From Apiotrichum sp. Y4204 (taxonomy: Eukaryota > Basidiomycota > Tremellomycetes > Trichosporonales > Trichosporonaceae): a stretch of 64,000 nt of DNA. The position numbers were made by a program, and so were the translations under genes. Below, piece by piece: positions 26,933 to 37,621 of this stretch. Each line of letters starts with the position of its first letter. Within the stretch, counting starts at the first letter, position 1. The notes under the pieces were generated by a model. It saw nothing but the letters and a program-made list of their open reading frames with translations. It made no database searches and was not told where the DNA came from. Where the stretch lies: contig JAMYHL010000059.1 in the NCBI GenBank assembly GCA_025531455.1, positions 372,001-436,000 of the forward strand. Reading direction: 5' to 3'.

Positions 26933-28367
26933 TCAGTATCAATTTCTATTTCCTCAAGATCAGGTCACGATCCGATAAAACAACAACGTCCACATGCGGG
27001 CGATCGCGCATGGACAGTATATCACGGGGATGTCGTATGTCGAGTTGGCGGGGAACTCGTCGTGTACCACCGCCATTGTGTATAGCATAAGTAGTGCGAT
27101 GTCATCGTATACTATAAGATTGGGCGGAAGAACTAGCAAGAGAGGGAGACTGGATTGGAAGTCTGGTCGTTGTTGGCTGCTGTTGTCGTTGACGGTGGTC
27201 GGTGCATTGAACTGGCGCTGTTAGCGTTATCTGCGCTGCCAGCCTGGGTGGCGATCATCTCCTGCCGATCCTCTCAGTGACGATCCGGCGATCCCATCCA
27301 AAGACTGTTCTCGGCGATCAGTGGTCACCCAGCGCCTTTTGATAACCGAGGCAGATCGGCGACGCTGATCGGCCAGCGATAAGGATTCCAGCTATTCCAG
27401 TGACACCCAACAGGGGAGCCACATGGCTCCGCAATCGGCCTTCATGGCCATCACAAGTCCGAAGCCACAAACCTAGTCGCCTGACTACTCCTTGCTTGCA
27501 TTCCTTTGGGGTGTAGGGGTCTAGGTCTCGCGCTTCGTGTCACCATCGTCATGCACCACATGCACATGCCACAGGCACCTCCATGTGCGCCAGCGCTGCA
27601 TTTAGCGCGCAGCGCGCTAGTCCCTCTCCCGCGCTTTACCGCTCGTCCCCAGCCTTCAGCACCGTGCTCCGTTCTCCTCCGCGTTCGAAAATCAGAAACG
27701 AGAAACGAGAAACGACGCAACGCGCAACCGCCAGAAATTCGATCTCGGTAAACAAAAATCGAAATCATCGGGACCCATATGGTCGCCGCGTCGCCGCGTC
27801 GATGTGCCGCATGCCGCACCGTTCGAAATCAAAATTTCCCGTGTCCTATCTTTCCCTCGGCCCTGGGCCCCTAGCGCCTGCATGTTAGTGCGATAGTGGG
27901 CTGCATCCGATATCGCTCCCGCGGCCGCAGCTCCAGAGCACTGCCGCTGCGCCGCTGGCATCGTTCCTCGAGCGGGGGTGCTGCGTCCGCCCCAACCCGG
28001 TCGGCGAAGGGTCGGAAAATACCCCAAACAGGGTGCTGATAAATATATCAAACTCCGTGATCCTTGATCGCGGAGAATGGGGCTACGGATCTACGGAGAA
28101 TGGAGTGGCGGAGATGGCCGTGTGCACGTGGGCGGCAAGAAGAAAATCGAAATTCAAAGAGTCCAGATTGTCCAGACCGGCGGCGTGAACGGAGAACGCG
28201 GCGACCTCCACAAGTCCACACCAGTTCGCTTGCGCTTGTCAACAAAGGCATGCTGACACTACTCTCGTGATCACCAGCTCGCACCTTGTCACTGTCGTCA
28301 TCCATCGGGTGGTTTAGGACTTACTCTCTCGATACCACACTCGTATCCCTATCCATATCCCCACACG
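26933..28367. other. Intergenic region between malic enzyme and DCS1
   Basis: This holds the malic enzyme 3' flank and the DCS1 promoter. No gene, tRNA or repeat is supported; short open frames have no recognisable features. Confidence 0.5.
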
Positions 28368-29923
28368 ATGCCTCAAGACACAGCGGACGTAGCATCCGCT
28401 CAGACAGGCCCAGATGGGCAGAACGACGCGGCCGCCGAGCCCCAGCCGTGCGACCTCGCGGCGCTCGCAACGTTCGAGTTTGAGCGCGTGCTCTCGCAGA
28501 GTAGGTCCTGAACAGGACGTGGATGGGGTTGCTTCCTACTGTTCCCTGCGACAATTTCGCGTCGGTCCTGTCTTTCCTGTGTCTCCAGTCCTGACTGCAA
28601 CATGCGCGACATGGCCACTGGATAGTGGACTCGTGCAGTCGACACGTGCAGTCTACGCACACGGTCTGGTGCAGACTGGGTCTGGTCTCATATCACGCGA
28701 TACCCTCCCAGGACTCCTCACCCCCTCCCTGGAGCACTCATGCACTCCTGACACGCACTGACTGCAGGCACACTGACCGGCTCGGCCTACCTCCTGGGCA
28801 AGCTGCACGGCGCGCCAGCGATCGTGCACGTGCAGCGCACAGCGCTCGACCCCGAGGCCGCGCCCACGCTCGTCAAGGATGGCCTCGAGAGCCTGGACGT
28901 GTTTCTGGATAATCGTCCGGTGTGTATCGTGGTGTAGAAGCATCCGCTGTGGGCGCTGTGCATGGGTGGATCACCTCGGTGATCCGTCTCGCGGCAGCTG
29001 TGTTACTCGCAGGATGCTGCACCGCCATTCCTGCGGCCGTCCCGGACCTTTTACCAAGTCCTATTTCCCACTTACTAATACTCAGTACTTTTCCGCAAAC
29101 GCACTCATTGCACGCGGCGCGAACGCGCCCCCCGACCTGGCTCTCAAGCTCATCTGGCCATGCACTGACGTCCATATCAAAAAGTACACGATGCAGGCGC
29201 GGGAGGTGCTGAGCGAGACGCCGGCAGCGTACAAGGCGGTCGTGGAGCCGTATATCGCTTCGTTCCCGCCGGAGCGCACGGCGTGGGTGCACGCGATTCT
29301 CGACGGGAAGAAGGAGGCCGAACGCGTCATCTTCCGCTCGGAAGGGGACGACGGCTTTGTCATTCTCCCCGACCTCAAATGGGACGGCACGACGCTTGCC
29401 GCGCTGTACCTCACTGCCATTGTGCGCGACGGCTCGATCCGCTCCCTACGTGACCTGCGCCGGAAACATGTCCCCCTCCTCAACGCTATTCGTGCGCAGG
29501 CGTACGCGAGCGCCAAGGACAAGTACGGTGTTGGACCCGGAGAGCTGAGGCTCTTTATCCACTACCAGCCGAGTTACTGTGCGTGCCATCATTGCGCTGG
29601 TTCCCGTGCTGACTTGTAGATCACTTCCACGTGCACATTGTCCACATCCGGCACGAAGTCATGGCCGGCATGGCGGTCGGGCAGGCACATCTCCTCGAGG
29701 ACGTGATCAACTGGGTAGGTGGAGACGGGGGCTGATCTGATGGTAGCTGGAACTCTCCCCCGAGGACGGGCCAGCCCTCACGGAGCGCATGACCTTCACA
29801 TACGCGCTCGGCGTTGAGCACGGCCTGTATCCCGCGCTCAAGGCCGTGCAGGAATCGAATGGCGGCGTGAAGCGGAAGCGCGAAGACGAGCCTCAGGAAG
29901 AAGTGCCAGAGGCCGCTGCGTGA
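28368..29923 (+). CDS. DCS1: Scavenger mRNA decapping enzyme DcpS (HIT family)
   Basis: Exons 28368-28500, 28768-28919, 29086-29578, 29620-29714 and 29747-29923 give 349 aa, the expected length for DcpS. The enzyme hydrolyses the m7GpppN cap left after 3'-to-5' mRNA decay. The histidine triad HFHVHI, with H261/H263/H265, follows a split Tyr codon and is diagnostic. The upstream YGVGPGELRLFIHYQPS and the long N-terminal dimerisation domain also fit. The C-terminus KRKREDE resembles a nuclear localisation signal; DcpS proteins shuttle between nucleus and cytoplasm. The first intron (267 nt) is much longer than the others. The start codon sits in a leader with no competing in-frame ATG. Confidence 0.95.
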
Positions 29924-30524
29924 CATCCCAACGGAGACGACATCTGAAGGCACAACACAACGTACTGTAGGTGATCAGCAGCGCCATGGCCTACAAGCTC
30001 GATACTATATGGATTACCTGATTAGACGGGCCCGAGGCCGACTGAACTCAAGCTAACATGAGATGGCTGACTGTCCTGACTTGTCCCCTCAGTCCAACGA
30101 TGACGAGCTACTGTCTACAGGGTCCTGATTACAAGAGGGCGATTCACTGCTCACAGGATTGCCCTGCATCAACAATAAACACTGTCGGCCAAGAGGTCGC
30201 TAGCCAAGCGGCAGTGGGCGATGACCCTCGCAAATGGATACGCTGTCAGGGGGCGCTGTCCAAATGACCATCTCGCACTCGGGATGGGGCACAATCACCC
30301 ATCCCTTCGCAGATCGCTGATCCGTTAATCCCTCCCCAATCCCACGCCACCCGGGTTTCCCACCCCCACAATCACCGTGACCTTGTTTCCTTATCCATCC
30401 GTCTTCACGCCTTTCCAGCCATTCACCCCTTCACTCCTTCATCCATTCTTATGCTTCATTCCTACTTCCCTCGATCTCGACGGTCCACTGCACGCGGAAC
30501 CGGCGCCAGAATCGCTTGTATCGA
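29924..30524. other. Intergenic region upstream of the tRNA-Val cluster
   Basis: This is the DCS1 3' flank. No gene was found. The stretch from about 30260 to 30480 is CT-rich with repeated TCCATCC-like words. Confidence 0.5.
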
Positions 30525-30613
30525 GGCGATTTAGCTCAGTTGGTTAGAGCGCATGCTTAACACTGGATCCAGTCTTACGCATGAGGTCGGCGGTTCGACC
30601 CCGCCAAACGTCA
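30525..30613 (+). tRNA. tRNA-Val(AAC): tRNA-Val (AAC anticodon), copy 1, with 15-nt intron
   Basis: The cloverleaf has D arm GCTC...GAGC, anticodon stem CATGC/GCATG with loop TTAACAC reading AAC, T arm GGCGG-TTCGACC-CCGCC, and discriminator A. A 15-nt intron follows position 37. Removing it gives 74 nt, identical to the mature part of copies 2 and 3. The acceptor stem GGCGATT/AAACGTC has an A-A mismatch at pair 5-68 and a G-U at pair 2-71, shared by all copies. A hairpin and a T5 terminator follow the gene. Confidence 0.93.
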
Positions 30614-30618
30614 CTAGC

Positions 30619-30636
30619 TCGATCAGAAGTGGTCGA
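30619..30636 (+). other. 3' trailer hairpin of tRNA-Val copy 1
   Basis: TCGATCA and TGGTCGA pair over 7 bp around a GAAG loop, between the tRNA end and the T5 terminator. Copies 2 and 3 have hairpins of different sequence at the same place. Confidence 0.5.
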
Positions 30637-30643
30637 AAGTTGC

Positions 30644-30648
30644 TTTTT
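30644..30648 (+). terminator. Pol III terminator of tRNA-Val copy 1
   Basis: Run of five T, 31 bases after the mature 3' end and 8 bases after the trailer hairpin. Confidence 0.75.
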
Positions 30649-31097
30649 CTTGGTTGGGGAAGTGAACCGATAGTGGTGGAAGGGAACGCAGATCGCGTAG
30701 AGTCGGGCGCAGTCGTTTGGCGCATTGGGAGCTGCTGTAGGCATCTGTGGCAGTCGTTTCTGACCTCTGACAGGATCTGATTGAGGGTTACTGTCGTAGG
30801 CATCAGGCCGCCCGTCGCCGCCTCCCGTCCACTACTAGAGAGAGTGTCATAAGACCATGAGACAGGCCGCCTGTTCTTTATTGGTCCTGCTGTAGAAGCA
30901 GAGACGGGGACGTCGGAGGTAGGTGAAGTTGCGGATCTGCCAGCTTATTCGGATAATCAGGAAAGTGACAACCTAGTAACCCGTACATGGCGAGACCAGG
31001 TCCGCTACATTGTGCCCAGAGCGATTTCGCATGAATGTTGAGTGGTTGACCGCAGGTACTGTCAATTGGACTTACGCTCAAAGACACATATTGGAGC

Positions 31098-31158
31098 GAA
31101 CGAATGGTATCCCGCGAGACGGGGACAATAACCCCGTCTCGCGGGATACCATTCGTTC
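31098..31158. repeat. Perfect inverted repeat, 27-bp arms, 7-base loop
   Basis: The left arm 31098-31124 and right arm 31132-31158 are exact reverse complements separated by ACAATAA. In RNA or single strands this would be a very stable hairpin. It lies between tRNA-Val copies 1 and 2 with no gene across it. Confidence 0.95.
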
Positions 31159-31466
31159 TCCACAAGTCCCACCCACGGACGCGGTCCACAGCACCCTGAC
31201 GCGCACCGCACCTATTTGCCCCACTGCCACACTCGTGCCACCACAGTCCCCGTCGATCTTCCGAACGACCTGGTACAGTGACAACCCCCCTGTTGTTCCG
31301 AGCACCATGGACCCGTTCGATTGTACAGCTTGTCGGGACCACCCGTGTCCCTCGGCTCCATCCGTCCGGCCCTCGATCTTCGACGTTTCCGGGCCATTTG
31401 AGGTCTGATCTCGACCTTCCGATGTCCCGGATGTCCCAGCACCTCCCGGGCCTCGCAAAAGGAAAC

Positions 31467-31470
31467 AAAA
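31467..31470 (-). terminator. Probable Pol III terminator of tRNA-Val copy 2
   Basis: On the minus strand a run of four T lies 32 bases beyond the mature tRNA end, just after the trailer hairpin. Four T is the minimum usual signal. Confidence 0.5.
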
Positions 31471-31478
31471 GATATCGT

Positions 31479-31494
31479 GCGCTCTTCCGAGCGC
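31479..31494 (-). other. 3' trailer hairpin of tRNA-Val copy 2
   Basis: GCGCTC and GAGCGC form a perfect 6-bp stem around a GGAA loop (minus strand), a GNRA-type tetraloop. Confidence 0.55.
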
Positions 31495-31501
31495 TCGTTA
31501 C

Positions 31502-31588
31502 TGACGTTTGGCGGGGTCGAACCGCCGACCTCATGCGTAACGCTGTCGAGTGTTAAGCATGCGCTCTAACCAACTGAGCTAAATCGCC
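31502..31588 (-). tRNA. tRNA-Val(AAC): tRNA-Val (AAC anticodon), copy 2, with 13-nt intron
   Basis: The mature part is identical to copy 1, and the intron is 13 nt at the same position. GTTA near the intron end can pair with TAAC at the anticodon. It is on the opposite strand to copy 1 and has unrelated flanks, apart from a positionally equivalent trailer hairpin. Confidence 0.93.
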
Positions 31589-32294
31589 GTACGAGAGCGC
31601 GTTCGGCGGCGTCGCCGCCGCCGGTCGGCCCGATGAGAAGGACAATACATCTGTTAGGAGTCACGCAGGAGGCGGGAAGGAGGTGTTGACGGTGATTGAC
31701 GCGGTGGCACGAGGAACGAGGAACCTCACACCACCGTCGTTTGCCACATGCGGTCTCTGGCTCGTATCGGACAGTGCCTTGTACCCGAACGCGTCAGCCA
31801 GTCGGGTTCCTGTATCTGATCTGTTGCCGCGGCGACCCGGAAACTTGCGCATCACGTACACGCCTGCTAATCCGCTTCCTCAAGAAGCGGTACCAAGATT
31901 GAGCCGGGTGTGATCGATTGCCACGGTCGGAAAAGGGAGACGTACAGTACTACTGTGGAGCTCGCATGGACCGAGATCTGTGCCCGTCCGCGGGGACGAC
32001 AAGGTGTGATCGTCAAGATGGTGCTCGTGAGCTCTTCATCCTGACCTATCATTCACCAGGTCCATGTGTGAAAGGGTGAATCGACATGCGTACAACACGA
32101 CCCATGGTCGCATTAGCTCGTGGGCGCATCCCTTGACGGAACCCCCACCCCCGCGCCTCCGCGCCCCATTGTGGTTCACACCTGCCCAAATCGATTAACC
32201 AAGGTTGTGCGGATCGGGTCTCTCAGCTCGACCTGCTCTCGCCTTTCTCCAGAAATTCGAGAAAATGATAGATGCAGATGTATGAAAAAGCTCC

Positions 32295-32299
32295 AAAAA
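32295..32299 (-). terminator. Pol III terminator of tRNA-Val copy 3
   Basis: Run of five T on the minus strand, 30 bases after the mature tRNA end and directly after the trailer hairpin. Confidence 0.75.
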
Positions 32300-32303
32300 T
32301 GTG

Positions 32304-32323
32304 TCGCACTCTTCCGAGTGAGA
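32304..32323 (-). other. 3' trailer hairpin of tRNA-Val copy 3
   Basis: CACTC and GAGTG pair around a GGAA loop (minus strand); the stem extends by two more pairs beyond one mismatch. Compared with copy 2, both arms changed together, keeping the pairing. Confidence 0.55.
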
Positions 32324-32328
32324 ACTGA

Positions 32329-32414
32329 TGACGTTTGGCGGGGTCGAACCGCCGACCTCATGCGTAACGCTTCAAGTGTTAAGCATGCGCTCTAACCAAC
32401 TGAGCTAAATCGCC
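32329..32414 (-). tRNA. tRNA-Val(AAC): tRNA-Val (AAC anticodon), copy 3, with 12-nt intron
   Basis: The mature part is identical to copies 1 and 2, with a 12-nt intron after position 37. A 13-bp perfect inverted repeat (32294-32306 and 32414-32426) brackets the gene, so leader and trailer of the precursor could pair. The leader also contains a 17-bp palindrome (418-434 of this kilobase, ACATTTTT-G-AAAAATGT). Confidence 0.93.
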
Positions 32415-32426
32415 GACACATTTTTG

Positions 32427-35400
32427 AAAAATGTTAGTGCGCTGCGTTTTGCCGGAAGTTTTTTTTGATGCCAGTACCCGATGTTGTCCTGCGTTGACGA
32501 AAGGTGTACCTCTGCGGGAGCCTAGAGCGTCTCGCAGAAGAGAAGCAGGTATAGGCTTCGTGTGAGAGCAGCTACCGGAACATGGATACCAGAAATACGG
32601 GTGGCTGTCGCCTGAGAGCGACTGTGTCATGGGACTGGCGAGCAAAGGTCAGAGTCCTTTTGGTCGGAGGTGTGAAACGCACTCGGGCAATGATGCCAAT
32701 CACCAATACTCCCCGAGATCCCGGAACACGGCCAGCTCGTTCAAACATCGTTTAGGAAGACAAGGTGCAGTGCTCTTTCGGGATTCTTGACCCGCCGAAC
32801 GATGCTTACTGGTGGGGAGCACACGAAGTCTCCGGCTTTCTCGTACTCCTCCTTCTAAACAGCCCTCCATCGTTGTGCCTATTGATCATCACGATGGGTA
32901 TCGCGTTATCGACGATTACGCTTCCGAGGTCACGCGATGTTGCGAGCAAGCCGCTGTCGCGCGTCAGGCTATGGTACCTCCTTGATACTGGACCTATGCG
33001 CAGCAGTCTGTGCCGCGTACCGCGTCTCGGAATATTGTACGCTGGTCCCGGTTTGTACCTGCACCCAGTACCTCTGTTCCGCTCTGCGGTCCGCACCTGG
33101 GGTCCATCAACGAGAACAAGGCCGATCATTGGACAGCAATAAAAGAGCGGACGTCTCCGACGTCGTTCGTACCGTCCAAAGCGACAGATGCGCTTCCCCA
33201 TTTACATACCTCGCGCAGCACATGCACTACGCCATGCACACTGCGGCCGAGCCATCGAGTCCTACTCAAATGCCCGTCCTCACCATCCGACGCGCCGTGA
33301 AGACAACCCCCGAACGTCCCGCGCTCCGGCACGCAACCCCCTCGAGAAATCGGAGGAACAGCGCAGAAACCATAAAGCAGTGGCACTGGATCCTGGGAAT
33401 TTTCGCGCGCCCAGCGGACGACCCCGTCTGGGACCTGGTGCAACACTTGGCATTGCTGGAATATTAGACATCAGATACCAGTTGATGGAGCGGTTCCATG
33501 GGATGGTATCTTCCGACAGTGTCTTACCCCCGAGACACCGCGGACCGTGTTCCATGACGTTGAGGGTTCCTATGACGAGTCGCGTTCCGACCTTGGACTT
33601 GGTCAATAATAGAAGGATGGGCACGAAACAATAATGCATTGGGCACTCTTGCCACATGTGTTAGAGATCAACTGTTGCACACCATGGAACGGACATTGTG
33701 CGCAAGGGAGGAACGCACGTAAGAGCACGGCGTCTGCACTGCCCAGTTGACATTGCTCGAAGAACCTGTGTGCCGAGCAACTGATCCTGCGTTCCCATTA
33801 TGTGCTCACCCTCTCAGCTCCGACACATTGCACAACGAGCACCTCGTTTCCTCATCTCGAGTGAACCAAACAAAGGAGAAACAGTCTGTTAACGAATCCC
33901 AGCCCTTGACGCCCCTCTTGTGTGGCCCCGCGGCCCTGCCGTAGCAGCACAAGATGACGGACTACAATTTTCATGCCCCAGATGTCCCAGATGATCGTTC
34001 CCTATGTACATGATGAAGTATCACTCTCCTGGGGAGCAAATTGGGGTTGCGTTACGCGATATCAAACGCCCCCAGCGCGGCGAGGGGAAGCGTTACCAGT
34101 CTGTACGCAGGTGATGTCACTGCGCGGCGGGTGGTTTGCAGCCGACAGATCGGATATCGTGGTTGACAGCAGAGATACAGTCATGTCCGAGCGATCCGAG
34201 CCGCTATTAGTCGAGTTCATGTCAATCCCGCCCAGACGGCGTCCATACCCTCATCAATAGTCTCGGTGATGCCGTGATGCTTTAGTTCTGTTCGCTTGCC
34301 GAACCGGACGCGTCTGGAGGGCGTTCAGGTCTGTGGGAGAGGCGCGGGTGCCTAGCCCTTGTATGACGACATTCTCTTCGCGTGGTGTAGGTGCTGCACA
34401 ATATTAGCAGGTGGTGTGCCCCTAAGGCACCCAGGGCGCGCCAGGTCAGTTAACACGGGGATGACTCGGGTGGGCCTGACAGACAGGTCGCGGTAGGTGA
34501 CAAGTGTGTAAATGGGTTGCCAGAGAAAACATCTGTCGACGATGTGGGGATGCTGTTGGTTGATTGATGCGCTGACCGACCAAACAGGCACAGGTTGTTT
34601 GGGTCTAAACTACCCCTTTCGGTCTCTGCGTCGTCCCGGCACGACTCTATCCAGCCGTTCTCCGAGCTATAACTCTTTTTATACCCCGGTGCGCTTCTGC
34701 CGCTCTGGTGATTTGACAGCATCTGATGCCGATGGTGGTAGCTCTCCGATGGTGCGTGTATCTCACGGATGCACGGAGATCGTGATGTAACGCTGAACAT
34801 GCATCATTTCCTATTCAATTCCTGACGGCTCCACAGCTCCGACAGGTACTGATGAAAGAGTGACAGTTCCTACCTGGAACCCGCTGCAGAACGAGCAGCA
34901 GGTGCATCATTTGTGCATCTCCATGCTCAGTGCCCCAGTTCCAGTCTGTTCCAGCGAGTAATCAGGTCATTCGCGAGACAAAGCGTGTCGGTAGGTTCGA
35001 TGACGACCGCGTAGACCTTCGTGATGCTTTCTTCCACATCCGGTAGTTTTGATCCACCACAGAAGAACAAGTCGCGTAAAAAGATGCCGGTCGTACAGAA
35101 GCTTGAGTCTAGAAAGCTAGAATGATACAGCATGGCACACCCACCTGACCGACAACATGAGCGTCATACTGCCCCAAATGACAAGGCCTGTAAGCACCAG
35201 TCGAACCACCAACTGTGTGAGAAGAAATGATTGTGTGAACGCCTGCTACTTGTTGGGACCGCCTCGTAAGCCACTGTGCATCCATTGAAAGAACAGGCAG
35301 CCGCGCGCGTACTAGGAATGTGAGAGGTAAACACCAACAAACAAACAAACAACCAAACAAACCAAACACGTTGTTTACGATTCTGCGGTCGCGCTAGCCC

Positions 35401-36595
35401 ATGCCAGGGGCAGTGCACAGTGCACACACCAGGCAAAATAGCAAATAGCCCATGGGCCAAATGGGGCCAGTATGTCCTGGACGTGGCGCGACGCGTCGCG
35501 CCACAAAGGAGGTCCCTTGTTGATCGTATTTCTCCTGCTGGGCCTGCGCCCTCTTGTGCGCTTGGCTGAATCTACTGGACTAGACGGACCGCTGATCGCG
35601 TGAGCACGGCCCCCCTGAACATCTTTGCTGTCCTCTGATCCTCTGACGATGTGCCTTCTGCCCGGTCACAGAAGAGGGCAGATTCAGAACGGGTAAGGTG
35701 AAGCAGGAGAGGAGCACTCACAAGGTTACAGGGACCAAGAGTGCCCTAGCCTGTGAGGAACTGTATGACGACTCCCAAAGTGGCGGTTCCTTAGACACTG
35801 AGGGACGCACAATAACCCAGAAACGCCCATCCAGCTCGCTGTGGAGACCTGGCCTCTGCTCTGCTCCCTCACGGTTTTCGCCAGTTTGGCCATGTGTTCT
35901 TCTCATGTTCTATGCTAATTTGCCAAAAGGTGCCCGCCTTTGGGTCCCGTGCCGCCCATGCAAGTCCTCTTTCCTGATTCAAGGCTCAGGTATTATGTCT
36001 CTCTCCGGTTTTGGGCTCTTGAAAACAATCTTCCCTCTCTGAGCCTCCCTCCCAGTCTCCGCTCAAGCTCTCAGGTGCTGCCCTTCTCTTCAGTCTAGTT
36101 TTTATTTTTTATTTTCTACTTGGGTTTTCATGCAGTCTGGCCGAACACGCGTCCTTGCCTCTTGTGCCTCTTTTTGTGTCTCTGTCCTTTGTGCTCTGTT
36201 TGCGTCTCACGCCCTGTGCATCTCTCTACCCAGAATGTAGACACCGTTTTGCCTTGGAGTTTCTGCCGCTCCCGATGATCATTTCTAATATCGGGTCTTG
36301 GCTCCTTTGCCTGCTTTCAGGCCTCGGGTCTTCCACCTCTCCTGTGCCACCCTACCCGCGGTCACTGCTCATGTACAGTCAGTACCTGCAACGCTACTGT
36401 CCGACTCACCTCTCCTCCTCCATCAAACCACTTCCTCCCTCCCTCCTGGCTCCTCCTTGCTCTTTGTCACCACCACCACTCGATTCTACTGTTCCTTTCT
36501 CTCTCTCTTCCATCTCATTCTCTCTCCACACCTCTCTCCATTCCATCCATCCACCCCGTTTCCATTCTTCCCACACACACTCGTCCTCTTCCTCG
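32427..36595. other. Gene-free region downstream of the tRNA-Val cluster
   Basis: No protein gene is supported. The region contains scattered inverted repeats, a 22-bp palindrome at 35483-35504, an ACAA-type low-complexity tract (about 35331-35369) and, from about 36050, pyrimidine-rich sequence leading into the next gene. Confidence 0.5.
35483..35504. repeat. Perfect 22-bp palindrome centred on ACGCGT
   Basis: The sequence reads identically on both strands over 22 bases (GTGGCGCGACG and its complement), with the MluI/MCB hexamer at its centre. It stands alone in non-coding DNA. Confidence 0.9.
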
Positions 36596-36603
36596 TATAA
36601 ATA
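36596..36603 (+). promoter_or_regulatory. TATA box, candidate distal promoter of the CxC-motif gene
   Basis: TATAAATA about 1.0 kb upstream of the ATG at 37622. The sequence between is strongly pyrimidine-rich and CAC-rich without a supported gene, which fits an approximately 1-kb 5' leader. A second TATAAG at 36793-36798 is another candidate. Confidence 0.4.
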
Positions 36604-37621
36604 TTCAAGCATACACGCGTTCTCTCGTCGCCCAGCCCCACCCCGCGGCCCCACTTTTCCCAACTGGCCACTGTTGTCGCAGGCGCGGCTTTCTTCGACT
36701 TTTGGTGGTCCCTTTTGTCCTTATTATATCCTTTTCTTTCCACCACACCGTATCGACAAGACACGCCCCTCACCCCCTCTCCCTGCGCCAAATATAAGCC
36801 AGCCAGCCAACCAACCAGCCAGCCGGCCCGTTCGAAGCCTCCCCCACTGCCCTTTTTCTTTCATTGTCGCGCTCATCCCTTTGCCACACACCACCACCAC
36901 TGAGCACTACATTCTACTCGTGCAATCCCTAAATTCGGATTACTCCTCGAGTGAGATTCAGAGTGACATACCCATTTCGCCCATTTCGCCGCACTCTCCC
37001 CCCCCCCCTTGCTCCACAACAGGACAACGGCACCCACCTGTCCGTCAGGCGCGTCAGGTTCCAGGTTCCAGCCCATCGTCCCGTTCTTGCATCCCTGTGT
37101 TGATCCTCCATTACCCTTTTGTGATCAACAAACAAGACACACGCGCACCGACACGCGAAGCCCACTCAAGTTCCGATCTCACCCAAACGGCACCAAGAAC
37201 CAACACGGGTCGTTACTGTTAGCACACATCACACCTTCCGGCGCTCGAGACTTGCACGTTACTCTGTGATTCACCACACTCTGTGAATTGTCTGGTCGCT
37301 TGTGATCTTCTTCGTAGATCTATCCACTCTTCATTTCAACAAGACTACGCCCACACTCAGTGTCGCCACTCGCTACTATCCCTTGTTACCTATCCGGAGA
37401 CACATCCGATTCCCTTTCTGCATCTTGCATCCGACCCAATCGTCTTCCCATGCGAGTGTAAAGTGCTCTCGGAACGCCCACCGACTTTCAACTCTGTATA
37501 TCGTTTCGTGTCCTTGGATACTCTTCTCCGCTCTTGAAGAGTCGTCCGTCGTATTGGCTGAGGCGCTAGAAGCGACCTTTGTTTATACCATCTCTCACAC
37601 CCACTTTCCTGTACAGCCGCC

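Noticed and set aside
36155..37222. 355-codon open frame upstream of the CxC-motif gene
   Set aside because: Almost entirely Ser/Pro/His/Leu from pyrimidine-rich DNA, no domain, no splice support, and it reads like the other frames of a long leader.
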